The position numbers and the translations under genes are program-made. The notes under the pieces were generated by a model. It worked only from the letters and a program-made list of their open reading frames with translations. It searched no databases and had not been told where the DNA came from. DNA of 64,000 nt from an uncultured Actinomycetes bacterium (lineage in GTDB: Bacteria > Actinomycetota > Coriobacteriia > Coriobacteriales > Atopobiaceae), in contig OMXZ01000006.1 in the NCBI GenBank assembly GCA_900315165.1, forward strand, positions 1-64,000, given 5' to 3'. Shown piece by piece: positions 26,453-35,843 of this stretch. Numbering within the stretch: the stretch's first letter is position 1; each line of letters opens with the position of its first letter.

Positions 26453-26487
26453 AAAAAAAAGCTCCCCCGGCATTGTCGGAGGAGCTT
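26453..26487 (-). terminator. intrinsic terminator after prs
   Basis: On the minus strand AAGCTCC pairs with GGAGCTT, with further inner GC pairing, and a run of eight T follows. It lies 70 bp after the prs stop, so prs and the GH2-pth pair are separate transcripts. Confidence 0.9.
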
Positions 26488-26556
26488 GAGTTCGAATGTG
26501 AGTGGGCGCAGCAGGCCAAAGCGACCGAAGCCGCTCGAGCGTACGGCCGTGCGAGA

Positions 26557-27564
26557 CTACAGCTCGCCGCCGCCGCCAAAGATGGTGGACGTCGGCTGGT
26601 TGGTATAGACCTTGTAGATGGCCTCGGCCAGCTCGTCGGCGACCGAGATGGTCTTGATCTTGGAGCCCGGCTGGTTGGCGACGGCACAGGGAATCGCGTC
26701 GCTCACGCAGACCTCCTCGATCGGGGCGGCCTGCAGGCGCTCGATGGCGGGACCGGAGAAGATGCCGTGGGTCGCGCAGACGTAGACCTCGCGGGCGCCC
26801 TGCTTCTTGAGCTCGGTGACGGAGCCGCACAGGGTGCCGGCGGTATCGATCATGTCGTCGTTGACGATGCAGATCTTGTCCTTGATATCGCCGATGACGG
26901 CCATGACCTGCGAGACGTTGTGCTTGGGGCGGCCCTTGGCGGCGATGGCGAGGCTGCAACCCAGCATGTCGGCCAGCTTCTTTGCGGCCTTGGCGCGGCC
27001 GGCGTCGGGCGAGACGACCACGACGTCGTCGAGGTTCCAGCCCTTCTCCTCAACCATGGTGGTGTAGTACTTGCCGAAGAGGTCGAGGGCGGTCAGGTGG
27101 GTCACGGGGATATCGAAGAAGCCCTGGATCTGGCCCTGGTGCAGGTCGAGCGTGATCACACGGTCGACGCCTGCGGACTCGAGCAGGTTGGCGACCAGGC
27201 GCGCGGTGATCGGCTCGCGCGAGGCGGCCTTGCGGTCCTGGCGGGCGTAGGCGTAGTGCGGGATGACGGCGGTGACGCTCGCGGCGGAGGCGCGATGCGC
27301 CGCGTCGGTTGCGATCAGGAGCTCCATCAGGAGGTCGTTGATGTTGCCGCCGGCGATGGACTGGATGATGAAGACCTCGTCGCCGCGGACGGACTCCTCG
27401 AAGCGGGCGTAGATCTCGCCGTTGGCGAACTTCTCGAGCTTGAGGCCCGAGAGCTCCAGGTGCAGGATATCCGCGATCCTCTGGGCAAGCTCGGGATTGC
27501 CGCTACCGGTGTAGAGCTTGATCTCCTTGGTGGCAACGATGGGCTGGTTGAGATTTTCGTACAT
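26557..27564 (-). CDS. prs: ribose-phosphate pyrophosphokinase
   Basis: A 335-residue PRPP synthase (ribose-5-phosphate + ATP to PRPP + AMP), feeding purine, pyrimidine, His, Trp and NAD synthesis. Signatures are DLHQGQIQGFFDIPVTHL (ATP/metal loop), VVVSPDAGRAKAAKKLA and the PRPP loop VNDDMIDTAGTL. AAGGAGGGG lies 5 nt before ATG 27564; a longer reading extends into the glmU end. It follows glmU with a 133-bp gap, the common glmU-prs order of Gram-positive bacteria. Confidence 0.95.
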   Translation of the reverse strand: MYENLNQPIVATKEIKLYTGSGNPELAQRIADILHLELSGLKLEKFANGEIYARFEESVRGDEVFIIQSIAGGNINDLLMELLIATDAAHRASAASVTAVIPHYAYARQDRKAASREPITARLVANLLESAGVDRVITLDLHQGQIQGFFDIPVTHLTALDLFGKYYTTMVEEKGWNLDDVVVVSPDAGRAKAAKKLADMLGCSLAIAAKGRPKHNVSQVMAVIGDIKDKICIVNDDMIDTAGTLCGSVTELKKQGAREVYVCATHGIFSGPAIERLQAAPIEEVCVSDAIPCAVANQPGSKIKTISVADELAEAIYKVYTNQPTSTIFGGGGEL

Positions 27565-27697
27565 TGCTTCCCCTCCTTGAAGCGCTGTAAAAGCGTCCCT
27601 CATGGTATCCGAGCGGCCGCAAAGCCACCCCCGCAATCGCCCCCGTTCGGAGAACCCCATCATTTTTGCATGGAGCGTCTCGGGTGCGCGCCCGCTA

Positions 27698-28669
27698 TCA
27701 GTTTGTAATCGTTTGACCAATCGCGACCGTCTCTTCCACGGTACACCCGTCGGCCACGGTCGTGTCGGTCAGGCGAACATTGGGGCCCAGCGTACAGGCC
27801 TCGCCCACGGTCGTCTTTCCCCAGAGCATCGTCATGGGGAGAAGGACCGTGTCGCGCCCGACCGTCACATCGGCGCCGGCCCAGACCATATCGGGGTCGA
27901 GCATGGAGACGCCCCCGGCCATGAGGCGGCCGTTGATGCGGTGCTGCATGACCTTGGTGGCCTCCGCCAGCTGCACACGGCTGTTGACGCCGAGCAGCTC
28001 GGTGTAGTCGTCGACGTGCACCGCCGCGACCGGCTCGCCCATGCCCACGTAGATGCCCACCATGTCGGTGAGGTAGTACTCGTGCTGGGCGTTGTCGTTG
28101 CCGATCTTGTCGATATTGGCGGCAAGGCGGCCGCCGCAGAAGCAATAGACGCCGGAATTGCACTCGGTCAGGCGCTCGCGCTGCTCGGGGGTGCAGTCTT
28201 TGTGCTCGATAATGCCACGGACGCTACCGTCCTCGGCGAAGTCGAGGCGGCCGTAGCCCGTGACGTCGGGCGGGGTCATCGTGAGCACCGTGCAAGCGTT
28301 GTGGGCCTCCCTCGTGCGCGCGATGAGGTCGCGAATCGTCTCGGGACGCAGGAGGGGCGAGTCGCCCGACAGCACGACGACCGGGCCGTCGAAACTGCCC
28401 AGCGCGTCGCGGACGCACATCACGGCATGGCCCGTGCCCAGGCGTTCGGTCTGCTCGACGAAGGTCACGTCCTCCCCAGCCAGGCAGGCGCGAACCTCGT
28501 CGGCCCCGTTGCCGACCACCACGACGATGCGGTCGACCCCCGCCTCGCGCGCGGCGCGGACGGACCACCAGACCAGCGGCTTGTCGAGGACCTTGTGAAC
28601 GACCTTGGGATGATGGGATTTCATACGGATGCCCTCGCCGGCGGCGAGGACGATCGCGGTAACGGGCAT
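27698..28669 (-). CDS. glmU: GlmU-type GlcNAc-1-phosphate uridylyltransferase without acetyltransferase half
   Basis: A 323-residue protein that makes UDP-GlcNAc from UTP and GlcNAc-1-P. The uridylyltransferase domain (residues 1-230) is intact: LAAGEGIRMKSHHPKVVHKV, GTGHAV, SGDSPLL and the metal site in ECNSGVYCF. The linker and first coils of the left-handed beta-helix are present (MLDPDMVWAGADVTVGRDTV), but the gene ends near the position equivalent to E. coli residue 335, before the acetyl-transfer His. Full GlmU is about 450 aa. No frameshift remnant of the missing part follows. ATG 28669 is the first residue that matches the family. The missing step may be done by the beta-helix protein at 37703. 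Confidence 0.88.
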   Translation of the reverse strand: MPVTAIVLAAGEGIRMKSHHPKVVHKVLDKPLVWWSVRAAREAGVDRIVVVVGNGADEVRACLAGEDVTFVEQTERLGTGHAVMCVRDALGSFDGPVVVLSGDSPLLRPETIRDLIARTREAHNACTVLTMTPPDVTGYGRLDFAEDGSVRGIIEHKDCTPEQRERLTECNSGVYCFCGGRLAANIDKIGNDNAQHEYYLTDMVGIYVGMGEPVAAVHVDDYTELLGVNSRVQLAEATKVMQHRINGRLMAGGVSMLDPDMVWAGADVTVGRDTVLLPMTMLWGKTTVGEACTLGPNVRLTDTTVADGCTVEETVAIGQTITN

Positions 28670-28710
28670 GGCGGCAGCCTCCTGCGACTCTTGCGTGAAA
28701 CGCATAAAAA

Positions 28711-28784
28711 TGGCTGGGGCAGAGGGGATCGAACCCCCATTCACGGCACCAAAAACCGTTGTCCTACCATTGGACGATACCCCA
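28711..28784 (-). tRNA. tRNA-Gln (UUG)
   Basis: A 74-nt cloverleaf with anticodon TTG in the loop TTTTGGT, acceptor stem TGGGGTA with U1-A72, and CCA encoded in the gene. The TTCGATC T-loop is present. It lies in the 5' side of the glmU transcript, 41 bp before its ATG, so it may be processed from a longer message. Confidence 0.95.
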
Positions 28785-28795
28785 GTGCAGAGCAC

Positions 28796-28804
28796 ATTCT
28801 ATCA
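28796..28804 (-). promoter_or_regulatory. extended -10 promoter element of tRNA-Gln
   Basis: On the minus strand TGATAGAAT, an extended -10 (TGn plus TAGAAT), lies 11 bp ahead of the tRNA 5' end. No good -35 box is visible at 17 nt. Confidence 0.5.
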
Positions 28805-28850
28805 GGTTGGGCGGGCACGCGGGCGGCGCGAGCGCGACTCTACTTCTTCA

Positions 28851-28878
28851 CGTGACACTCCCCCCGTCCCCTGTCACG
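28851..28878 (-). terminator. hairpin after tsaB-rimI-tsaD
   Basis: CGTGACA and TGTCACG form a 7-bp stem around a 14-nt G-rich (minus strand) loop, 10 bp after the stop of the fused tsa gene. No T tract follows, so it is only a possible terminator. Confidence 0.4.
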
Positions 28879-28888
28879 CGGGTGCGGC

Positions 28889-31318
28889 CTACTTCTTGGC
28901 GGGCCAGCCCGGCGCGATCAGCGGCGGCTCGGGGCTCGCCCAGCTGCCCAGGCGGGCGTTGGGGTCGGCGTCGAGCGTGAGCGGCGCCGTGACGCCGGCA
29001 CGATAACTGCGCAAAGCCACGGCCGCGATCATCGCGCCGTTGTCGCCACAGACCTTCATGGGCGGCACCGTCACGCGCACGCCGCGGCGGCCAAACTCCT
29101 TGCGGTAGGCCTCACGGAGCTGCGGGTTTGCCGCCACGCCGCCGCCGACGCAGAAATCGTGCACGCCGGTCTGCCTGACCGCCTCGACCGCCTTGGCCAC
29201 CTGCACGTCGATGACCGCCGCCTCGAAGCTCGCGGCAAGATCGGGCAGGTTGACGGGGCGCCCCGCCTTGTTCTCTCCCTCGATATAGGTGATGACCGAG
29301 GTCTTGAGGCCCGAGAGCGAGAAGCGGAAGTCGTGGCTGTGCATCATGGCGCGCGGGAAGTGGATGGCGCGGGGGTTGCCTTGTGCGGCCAGGCGCGAGA
29401 TCACAGGGCCGCCGGGGTAGCCCAGGCCGAGCGCCTTGGCGACCTTATCGAAGGCCTCGCCCACGGCGTCGTCGATCGTGGAACCCAGCACCTCGTAGTC
29501 GCCCCAGGCGCGCACATGGACGAGCAGTGTGTTGCCGCCCGAGACCAGGCTGGCCACAAAGGGCGGTTCCAGGTCGGGGGTCTCGAAAAGGTTGGCGAAG
29601 AGGTGGCCCTCCAGGTGGTTGACTGCGATGAGGGGCAGGTCGGCGCCCGTGCAGAGGCCCTTGGCGAAGGCAACGCCCACGACCAGGGCGCCCACGAGGC
29701 CCGGGCCAGCCGTCACGCCGACGGCTGCGAGGTCGGACGGTGCGAGCGTGTCGCAGCCGAAATAGGCACCGGCCTGCGCCATGGTCTCCTCATACACGCC
29801 GACGATCGCCTCGGTGTGCTTGCGACTCGCGATCTCGGGCACCACACCGCCGAAGCGCGCATGGAAGTCGATCTGGGTCGCGACGACGTTGGCGCAGATG
29901 TGGCCCTCGCCGTCAATCACGGCCATGGCCGTCTCGTCGCAGGAGGACTCGATAGAGAGGATCAGAGGCGCAGCGGCGGCAAGACGGTCGCGCACCTCGT
30001 CGCTCCGATCGCTGACGGGCGTCGGCCAAGGACGGATAGAAGCCCGCGGCTCAGGTCGCTCCCCCACCAGGCGCTCGTCGGCCTGCAGGGGCAGGTCGGC
30101 CCGCATGATGAGCGCGTCCTTGCCCTCGCCATAGTAGCCTGGGCGACGGCCGACCTCGGCGAAGCCGAGTACCGTGTAGAGCGCGATCGCGGCGTCGTTA
30201 CCGGCCCAGACCTCAAGCGACACGGTAGTCGCGCCCAGCATCTGGGCGTCGTAGGCCACGCGCGAGACCAGGCGGCTCGCGGCGCCGGCGCGACGGTGCC
30301 CATCGTCCACGGCCACGTCGTAGATCTCGAAATCGGACCCCGCGAGCGTGCCGCCCGCGTAGCCGATCACGCGGCCCTGGTCATGCGCGACCCACCAGGA
30401 GCGGCCGGGCTGCGAGAGCTCCTCGAAGAAGGACTCGCGCTTCCAGGGGGTGTGAATGCCGTTCGTGAAGATGCCCGCCTCGAGTGCCGCCACGGCGTCG
30501 AGATCGTTCACGGACATAGGGCGCAGCTGTAGGTGGATGGAGGCCAGCGCGTCGTCCACGCCCGTGACCTCGACGGAGGCCGGAGCGGAAAGGCCGAGAC
30601 GCTTGCGCTCGTTTTCCTCCGCGTCGGACAGGCGCGTATAGACGGGCAGGACGAGGGCGGGGTCCCCGTTTCCGACGCGAGTGCGGCCCTCGGGGGAGGC
30701 GGCGGCACGCACGAGGCCCTCGCCCGTCGGCAGCCAGAGCGTCTCGTCCGCGAAGGACGCGAAGCCCGCCGCCTCGAATCGGGCCCGGTACTTGGCCAGA
30801 CCGCCGCCCGCGAGCTGCAGGTCGGCCTTGTCCTCGCGCGCCGCCCAATCCGCGACGCAGACATCGGCCTTCACGACTGTCTCGGCCTCGAAGGTGCGAT
30901 GGGCGCCTTCGTCGTCGAGCAGATAGATGCCAGGATAGACCTCGCCACGCATGGCGTCGGCAGCCACTGCCAGCTTGCCGCGCACGCCCGTCGCCCAGGC
31001 ATTCCAGGCCACGGCGTCGAGGGCCGAGGTGCCATAAAGCGGCTTGCCGAGGCCGCAGGCCAGGCCCTTGCCTGTGGCGATGCCGATGCGGACGCCCGTG
31101 AAGGAGCCAGGGCCGCGGCCCACCAAGACGGCGTCGACGTCGCCCATCCCATAACCCGCCTGGGCAAGCACGTCCGAGCAGGTGGAGACGAGCTCGACGT
31201 TGGCCTTGCGGCGACAGAGGTGGTCACCCGAGGCAAGCACCTCCACGGCGCCGCCCTCCACGCGCGCCACAGCGCAGGCGAGCATATCGGTCGATGTATC
31301 AAGAGCCAGAACCAGCAT
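28889..31318 (-). CDS. tsaD: TsaB-RimI-TsaD triple fusion, tRNA t6A37 synthesis and ribosomal acetylation
   Basis: An 809-residue fusion of three usually separate proteins. Residues 1-230 are TsaB (LVLALDTST, GRGPGSFTGVRIG). Residues 262-410 are a GNAT acetyltransferase of the RimI type (RRAGAASRL acetyl-CoA loop, GNDAAIALYTVLGF). Residues 452-800 are TsaD (SIESSCDETA; metal-binding HLEGH at 568-572; GDNGAMIA near the end). Together with TsaE, encoded just upstream, it supplies the threonylcarbamoyl transfer step of t6A37 in ANN-decoding tRNAs; RimI would acetylate S18. The fusion keeps TsaB and TsaD at 1:1. AAAGGAAG lies 7 nt before the ATG. Confidence 0.93.
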   Translation of the reverse strand: MLVLALDTSTDMLACAVARVEGGAVEVLASGDHLCRRKANVELVSTCSDVLAQAGYGMGDVDAVLVGRGPGSFTGVRIGIATGKGLACGLGKPLYGTSALDAVAWNAWATGVRGKLAVAADAMRGEVYPGIYLLDDEGAHRTFEAETVVKADVCVADWAAREDKADLQLAGGGLAKYRARFEAAGFASFADETLWLPTGEGLVRAAASPEGRTRVGNGDPALVLPVYTRLSDAEENERKRLGLSAPASVEVTGVDDALASIHLQLRPMSVNDLDAVAALEAGIFTNGIHTPWKRESFFEELSQPGRSWWVAHDQGRVIGYAGGTLAGSDFEIYDVAVDDGHRRAGAASRLVSRVAYDAQMLGATTVSLEVWAGNDAAIALYTVLGFAEVGRRPGYYGEGKDALIMRADLPLQADERLVGERPEPRASIRPWPTPVSDRSDEVRDRLAAAAPLILSIESSCDETAMAVIDGEGHICANVVATQIDFHARFGGVVPEIASRKHTEAIVGVYEETMAQAGAYFGCDTLAPSDLAAVGVTAGPGLVGALVVGVAFAKGLCTGADLPLIAVNHLEGHLFANLFETPDLEPPFVASLVSGGNTLLVHVRAWGDYEVLGSTIDDAVGEAFDKVAKALGLGYPGGPVISRLAAQGNPRAIHFPRAMMHSHDFRFSLSGLKTSVITYIEGENKAGRPVNLPDLAASFEAAVIDVQVAKAVEAVRQTGVHDFCVGGGVAANPQLREAYRKEFGRRGVRVTVPPMKVCGDNGAMIAAVALRSYRAGVTAPLTLDADPNARLGSWASPEPPLIAPGWPAKK

Positions 31319-31341
31319 GTGTTTCTTCCTTTAGTAATTTA

Positions 31342-31824
31342 TTAATTGAGGGCTGAGACAATCTCGGCGGCCCGGTCGCACCGCGGCACGAGCCGGATCT
31401 CGCGACGGGGCTCCTCGCCCGGTGCCGCCTCGTCATCCAGACGGCTCAGGTACACGTCCAGACGGTCGTCGCCGATCTCGTCGGCGAATTGCTCGCCCCA
31501 CTCGATCGCGCAGACGCCGTCGGCGCCCAGCACGTCAAAAAGACCGGTGTCCTCGAGCTGGTCGGGGTCCTCCAACCGGTACAGGTCGAAGTGGTAGAGG
31601 GGCATGTCGGTCCCCTCGTAGACCATCTCGATCGTGAAGGTGGGGCTCGTGACGTCGTCGGTCACGCCGAGGCCCGCCGCCAGACCCTTGGTGAGCTGGG
31701 TCTTGCCCGCCCCCAAGTCGCCCGTAAGCACCAGCACGTCGCCCGGCGCAAGCAGGCCCGCCAGCCGGCGGCCGAAGTCGATGGTTTCCTGCGCGGACGC
31801 GGTCCGAAGGACAAACTCACCCAT
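31342..31824 (-). CDS. tsaE: TsaE, ATPase of tRNA t6A synthesis
   Basis: A 160-residue P-loop ATPase that drives turnover of the TsaBD complex. Walker A is GDLGAGKTQLTKGL, followed by VTSPTFTIEMVY and YHFDLYRLEDPDQLEDTG, and IEWGEQF, all family marks. ATG 31824 overlaps the stop of the uracil-DNA glycosylase gene as TGATG, with AGGAGGG 6 nt upstream; longer readings in this frame are shadows of that gene. Its partner fusion begins 23 bp downstream. Confidence 0.93.
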   Translation of the reverse strand: MGEFVLRTASAQETIDFGRRLAGLLAPGDVLVLTGDLGAGKTQLTKGLAAGLGVTDDVTSPTFTIEMVYEGTDMPLYHFDLYRLEDPDQLEDTGLFDVLGADGVCAIEWGEQFADEIGDDRLDVYLSRLDDEAAPGEEPRREIRLVPRCDRAAEIVSALN

Positions 31825-32438
31825 CACATTCCCTCCTGGGCAGGATGGTCCGCGAGCCATTGGCCGAGCGCGCGGAAGTCCTGCTCGAGATACTGCTGCC
31901 ATTCGCGGTGATAGAGGGCCGAGGCCGGATGCAGGACCGGCAGCACCGTGAAATGGCCCGTCTGATAGAAGTTGCCGCGCAGGCTCATCATCCCAGCCTC
32001 CGTATGGAGCACGAAGTGGGCCGCGAAGCGCCCCAGGCACACGATCACGTCGGGCCAGATGCTGCGGATCTGCTCGCGCAGGTAGGGCGAGCAGAGCTGG
32101 ATCTCCTCCGGGCGCGGGTCGCGGTTGTTGGGCGGCCGGCACTTGAGCACGTTGGCGATATAGATGTCCTCTCGGCGCAGGCCCGCCAGCTCGAGCAAGG
32201 AGTCCAGGTTGTGACCCGCCGCGCCCACGAAGGGCTCGCCCTGCAGGTCCTCGTTCTTGCCGGGGGCCTCGCCGATGAACATCACGCGGGCGTGCGGGTT
32301 GCCCACGCCGAAGACCAGCTTGGTGCGGGTCTCGCCCAGGGGGCACAGGTGGCAGTCCCCCAGCACGGCGCGGACCTCCTCCAGCGTCACCTCGCGCGGC
32401 CGCTGGTGGTCGTGGCCGGGTATGCGCATGACGGCCAT
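31824..32438 (-). CDS. family 4 uracil-DNA glycosylase (iron-sulfur)
   Basis: A 204-residue [4Fe-4S] uracil-DNA glycosylase that removes uracil from DNA. Four cysteines with the family spacing are seen: CHLC near the N-terminus, then KCRPPN and LCSPYL. The catalytic motif is [17 protein letters not shown], and the C-terminal motif is LHPASAL. ATG 32438 is preferred (GGAGG 5 nt upstream) over a reading 27 codons longer. It lies between alr and tsaE with coupling to tsaE. Confidence 0.92.
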   Translation of the reverse strand: MAVMRIPGHDHQRPREVTLEEVRAVLGDCHLCPLGETRTKLVFGVGNPHARVMFIGEAPGKNEDLQGEPFVGAAGHNLDSLLELAGLRREDIYIANVLKCRPPNNRDPRPEEIQLCSPYLREQIRSIWPDVIVCLGRFAAHFVLHTEAGMMSLRGNFYQTGHFTVLPVLHPASALYHREWQQYLEQDFRALGQWLADHPAQEGM

Positions 32439-32481
32439 GGTTCCCTCCTCCGTAAAGAGGCTCGGGCGGGGCTTTTTGGGC

Positions 32482-33639
32482 CTAGACATAGATCTTCTCG
32501 AGCCTGAGGCCAAAGTCACACGTGACCTCGTAGTTGATGGTGTTGCGGGCGGCCGCCATGTCGTCGGCGGTGATCTCGTCGTCGCCGTCGCGGCCGATGA
32601 TCGTCACGTAGTCGCCCACCCCGACCGGGCTCACCGGCTGGTAGGTCCGGGCGGTGTTGACGGGGACGGCGAACATGAACTGGTCCATGCAGATCCGGCC
32701 GACCTGCTGCATGCGCCGGCCATTCACGAGGACCTCCATGCGGTTGGAGAGGTCACGGGCCAGGCCGTCGGCGTAGCCCACGGGCACCGTGGCCACCTGC
32801 ATACCGCGGGCGGGCACGCGCCAGGTCGCCCCATAGCCCACACCGGCGCCCACCTGCGGATAGGTGGTGCGGATCACGCGGGCACGGACGCTCATCACGG
32901 GTTCCAGCTGGATGCGGCCGCGGGTCGTGTCGGCGGGATGCAGGCCATAGAGGCCGATGCCCGCACGGCACATGTCGAAATGCTGCTTGGGGTGCAGGAC
33001 CGTGCCGGGGGTGTTGTCGCAGTGGACGAGGCCCGTCTCGAGGCGGGCGTCGCGCAACGCCTGGACCGTCTCGGCAAAGCGGTTAGCCTGAAGCTCGAAG
33101 TCCCAGTCGCCCGGGGCGTCGGCAGTCGCGAAGTGCGTGAAGGTGCCCGCACACTCGAGCCCGCGGTGGAAGTCGATGGTCTGACGGAACTCCACCGCGT
33201 CCTGCGGTGTGACGCCGATGCGGGTCATGCCCGTGTCGACGGCCAGGTGATACTTGCCCACCTTGTTCAAGGCGGCGGCGCGCTCGCCATAGGCAAGCGC
33301 GAACTCGACCTCATAGATAGACGGCATGATGTCGTTTTCGAGCAGGGTGTCGATCGACTCGACCGGGCACTGGTTGAGCATGAGAATCGGCCACTCGATA
33401 CCCGCCTGACGCAGCTCGACACCCTCGGCCACCGTGGCCACGGCGAACTGTGTTGCCCCGGCGGAATGCATCGCCTTGGTGCACGCAACGGCCCCGTGGC
33501 CGTAGGCGTCCGCTTTCACCGCGCACATCAATTGGACGCGCGAGCCGATGATCTGTTTGAAGGCGTGCGTGTTGCGACGCACGGCGCCCAAGTCGATCTC
33601 TTCCCACGCCCACCTGTCGTCCGGGCTTGTGACCTGCAT
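32482..33639 (-). CDS. alr: alanine racemase
   Basis: A 385-residue PLP enzyme that makes D-Ala for peptidoglycan. The PLP lysine is in [12 protein letters not shown] and the catalytic tyrosine in [19 protein letters not shown] and [10 protein letters not shown] are conserved barrel segments. ATG 33639 follows GGGAG by 6 nt; a start six codons earlier is less likely. It follows nnr by 45 bp in the same operon, the common acpS-nnr-alr-tsaE order. Confidence 0.95.
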   Translation of the reverse strand: MQVTSPDDRWAWEEIDLGAVRRNTHAFKQIIGSRVQLMCAVKADAYGHGAVACTKAMHSAGATQFAVATVAEGVELRQAGIEWPILMLNQCPVESIDTLLENDIMPSIYEVEFALAYGERAAALNKVGKYHLAVDTGMTRIGVTPQDAVEFRQTIDFHRGLECAGTFTHFATADAPGDWDFELQANRFAETVQALRDARLETGLVHCDNTPGTVLHPKQHFDMCRAGIGLYGLHPADTTRGRIQLEPVMSVRARVIRTTYPQVGAGVGYGATWRVPARGMQVATVPVGYADGLARDLSNRMEVLVNGRRMQQVGRICMDQFMFAVPVNTARTYQPVSPVGVGDYVTIIGRDGDDEITADDMAAARNTINYEVTCDFGLRLEKIYV

Positions 33640-33684
33640 GTGAAGCTCCCTTGTCAATCCCTCTTGCGGTCCGTTATCGTACGC

Positions 33685-35286
33685 CTACTCGGCGTCGTAA
33701 GAAATCTGGCGCTCGATCGCGTCCTCGGCCAGGCCCACGGCCTCGATCAGGTCGCCCGCCATCACGCCGCGCGAGCCGTAGCGCTCCGAGGCGATGGCGC
33801 CTGCCTGGCCATGGACCTCGCAGGCGAGGGCACACAGGAGCGGGAGGCTCTCGACGCCTGCATGAGAACCGGCCATCATGCCAGCGATGATGCCGCCGAG
33901 CACGTCGCCGGAGCCAGCTGTGGCGAGGGCAGCGGGGCCGGGCTTGGGCAACAGGGCCAGCTCGGTGCTCACGCAGGCCGTGGCGCTGCCCTTGGCGACG
34001 ACGCAAAGCTCGCTGCCGCCGTCAGCCCAGACGATACGGCGCGCGGCCTCCATCTGGGCAGTGAGCGAGTCAGGCGGGGTGTCGGCCAGGCCCACGAGGC
34101 GTCCGAGCTCGCCTCGGTGTGGCGTGAGGACCAGCGGATCCTTGCGGCGCAGAAGCTCGGGGAAGTCGTCGAGCTTGCCCGAGGTGAGCCGGGCCAGACA
34201 GTTCAGGCCGTCCGCGTCGATGACCAGCGGCACCTCGGTCTCGAGCAGGCGCGAGACCACCGAGACCGTCGCCGCGTTGACCCGCATACCGGGGCCGACC
34301 AGGGTCACGGTGCGCTTCTCGGCAAGCGTCTCGACGGCGTCGCGCGCCTTCTCCGAGAAGCATCCGTCCTCCCCGCTCGGCAGGCCGATCACGGGAATCT
34401 CGAGCATGTGGGTCTGGACGATACCCGCAATGGCGGAGGGCACGGCCAGGGTCACATAGCCGGCACCCGCACGGGCGGCGGCCTTGGCGGCCATCATGGC
34501 GGCTCCGGGATAGCGGGCAGATCCGCCCACCACGAGCACCGACCCGCGGGAGAACTTGTCGACCGCCGACGAGGGCGGCTCGATGACCTCGATATAGTCC
34601 TCGAGGTCCGGCCGCCAGGCCACAGGATCGGCCTCGCGCGCGAGGCGCTCGGTCTGCTCCGCGAGCGGCGCGACGACGATGGCGCCGCAGGCGTCACGGC
34701 CTGCATCGGACAGCAGGCCGGGCTTGAGCGTGAGCATGGTGACCGTCACGTCGGCAATCACACAGGCGCCGGCAGCGAGGCCCGTCTGGGCGGAAAGGCC
34801 GCTCGGGACATCGGCCGACACCACGCGGGCACCGGAATTGTTGACCACATCGATCCAGACGCCGAAGGGGGCGCGGACCTCCCCGCGGAAGCCCGTGCCG
34901 AGCATCGCATCGATTACGACATCGGCCTGGGCGAAAAGGGCCTCGAGCTGATCACGCGGCGGGGCGACCATCACACCCACGCCCTCCTTGCGGGCGCCCT
35001 GCGCCACGACGCGGGCCAGGTCGCTATGGATGGCGTCGACCTCCACCGGCGTGACGACGGTCACGCGCACGCCGCGCTTCATGAGGGCCTCGGCCGCGAC
35101 CCAGCCGTCGCCGCCATTGTTGCCGAGGCCGGCCAGGACGGCGACCTCCTTCACGTCGGGCATCCTGAGCACCTCATGGGCGAGGGCCGATCCCGCACGG
35201 TGCATCAGCTCGGAGATGCTGACCCCCACGCGCGTGAGCGCGTCCTCTACCTGCCGTACGTCCTCGACGTTGAGCACTGGCTGCAT
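33685..35286 (-). CDS. nnrD: bifunctional NAD(P)H-hydrate epimerase/dehydratase
   Basis: A 533-residue repair enzyme for hydrated NAD(P)H. The N-terminal half (to about 215) is the NnrE epimerase: [47 protein letters not shown]. The C-terminal half is the NnrD ADP-dependent dehydratase: [37 protein letters not shown] and [20 protein letters not shown] 35286 has GGAG 8 nt upstream; seven further residues in the longer reading lack support. Confidence 0.94.
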   Translation of the reverse strand: MQPVLNVEDVRQVEDALTRVGVSISELMHRAGSALAHEVLRMPDVKEVAVLAGLGNNGGDGWVAAEALMKRGVRVTVVTPVEVDAIHSDLARVVAQGARKEGVGVMVAPPRDQLEALFAQADVVIDAMLGTGFRGEVRAPFGVWIDVVNNSGARVVSADVPSGLSAQTGLAAGACVIADVTVTMLTLKPGLLSDAGRDACGAIVVAPLAEQTERLAREADPVAWRPDLEDYIEVIEPPSSAVDKFSRGSVLVVGGSARYPGAAMMAAKAAARAGAGYVTLAVPSAIAGIVQTHMLEIPVIGLPSGEDGCFSEKARDAVETLAEKRTVTLVGPGMRVNAATVSVVSRLLETEVPLVIDADGLNCLARLTSGKLDDFPELLRRKDPLVLTPHRGELGRLVGLADTPPDSLTAQMEAARRIVWADGGSELCVVAKGSATACVSTELALLPKPGPAALATAGSGDVLGGIIAGMMAGSHAGVESLPLLCALACEVHGQAGAIASERYGSRGVMAGDLIEAVGLAEDAIERQISYDAE

Positions 35287-35331
35287 AGTGGCGACTCCTT
35301 CGGACAATCCGAGGCACGGGAATCCGCGCCG

Positions 35332-35829
35332 TCAGTTCATAGGACTTTGTTGACGCTGTTCGAGCTCGTCGAGCACGGTGCGCGCGGCGCGGAAGGTGTC
35401 ACGCAGCTCCGCCTCGGGATCTTTCTTTTCCTCCACCTTCGGGCGCACCTCGTCCGTCACCGCGACGGCGTTGGCCACAGCCACGTCGTGGGTGGGTGCC
35501 AGCGACAGGGCGATCTCGTGCACGCCCTGCTCCTCGGCCATCCGCGCCGCCGCCCCGGCGAGCTCGGCATGGGGCCTGCCCGTTTCATCATAGGAGACGG
35601 TCACGTCGTGCAGGCCGACACCAGCCGATCCCTCGGCTCCGAGCGCCTTGAGGACGGCACCGCGGGCCGCGATCAGCGCGGCATAGCGCGAGGCAGGCCG
35701 GGCAGTCCCGTCGCAGTAGGCGCGCTCCCGCTCGGTAAAGACGCGCGGAACGAACGCCGGGGTCCTCCCCATCGTCCGTTCCATGCGTGCGATCTCCAGC
35801 ATATAGACGCCGATGCCAGCCGAGGCCAT
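35332..35829 (-). CDS. acpS: holo-ACP synthase (AcpS)-like protein lacking metal ligands
   Basis: A 165-residue AcpS homologue recognised from [14 protein letters not shown], the [14 protein letters not shown] helix and its place between glmS and nnr. AcpS normally starts with a GIGxDI motif whose Asp binds Mg2+, and carries KEA with a second ligand Glu. Here these read GIGVYMLEI (Asp to Tyr) and RGAVLKA (Glu to Gly). Both catalytic metal ligands are therefore absent. A 40-residue charged C-terminal tail ([13 protein letters not shown]) is not typical. It is either inactive or repurposed; another phosphopantetheinyl transferase would then be needed elsewhere. Overlapping longer frames are glmS shadows. 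Confidence 0.75.
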   Translation of the reverse strand: MASAGIGVYMLEIARMERTMGRTPAFVPRVFTERERAYCDGTARPASRYAALIAARGAVLKALGAEGSAGVGLHDVTVSYDETGRPHAELAGAAARMAEEQGVHEIALSLAPTHDVAVANAVAVTDEVRPKVEEKKDPEAELRDTFRAARTVLDELEQRQQSPMN

Positions 35830-35843
35830 GCCGCGTAACGCTC

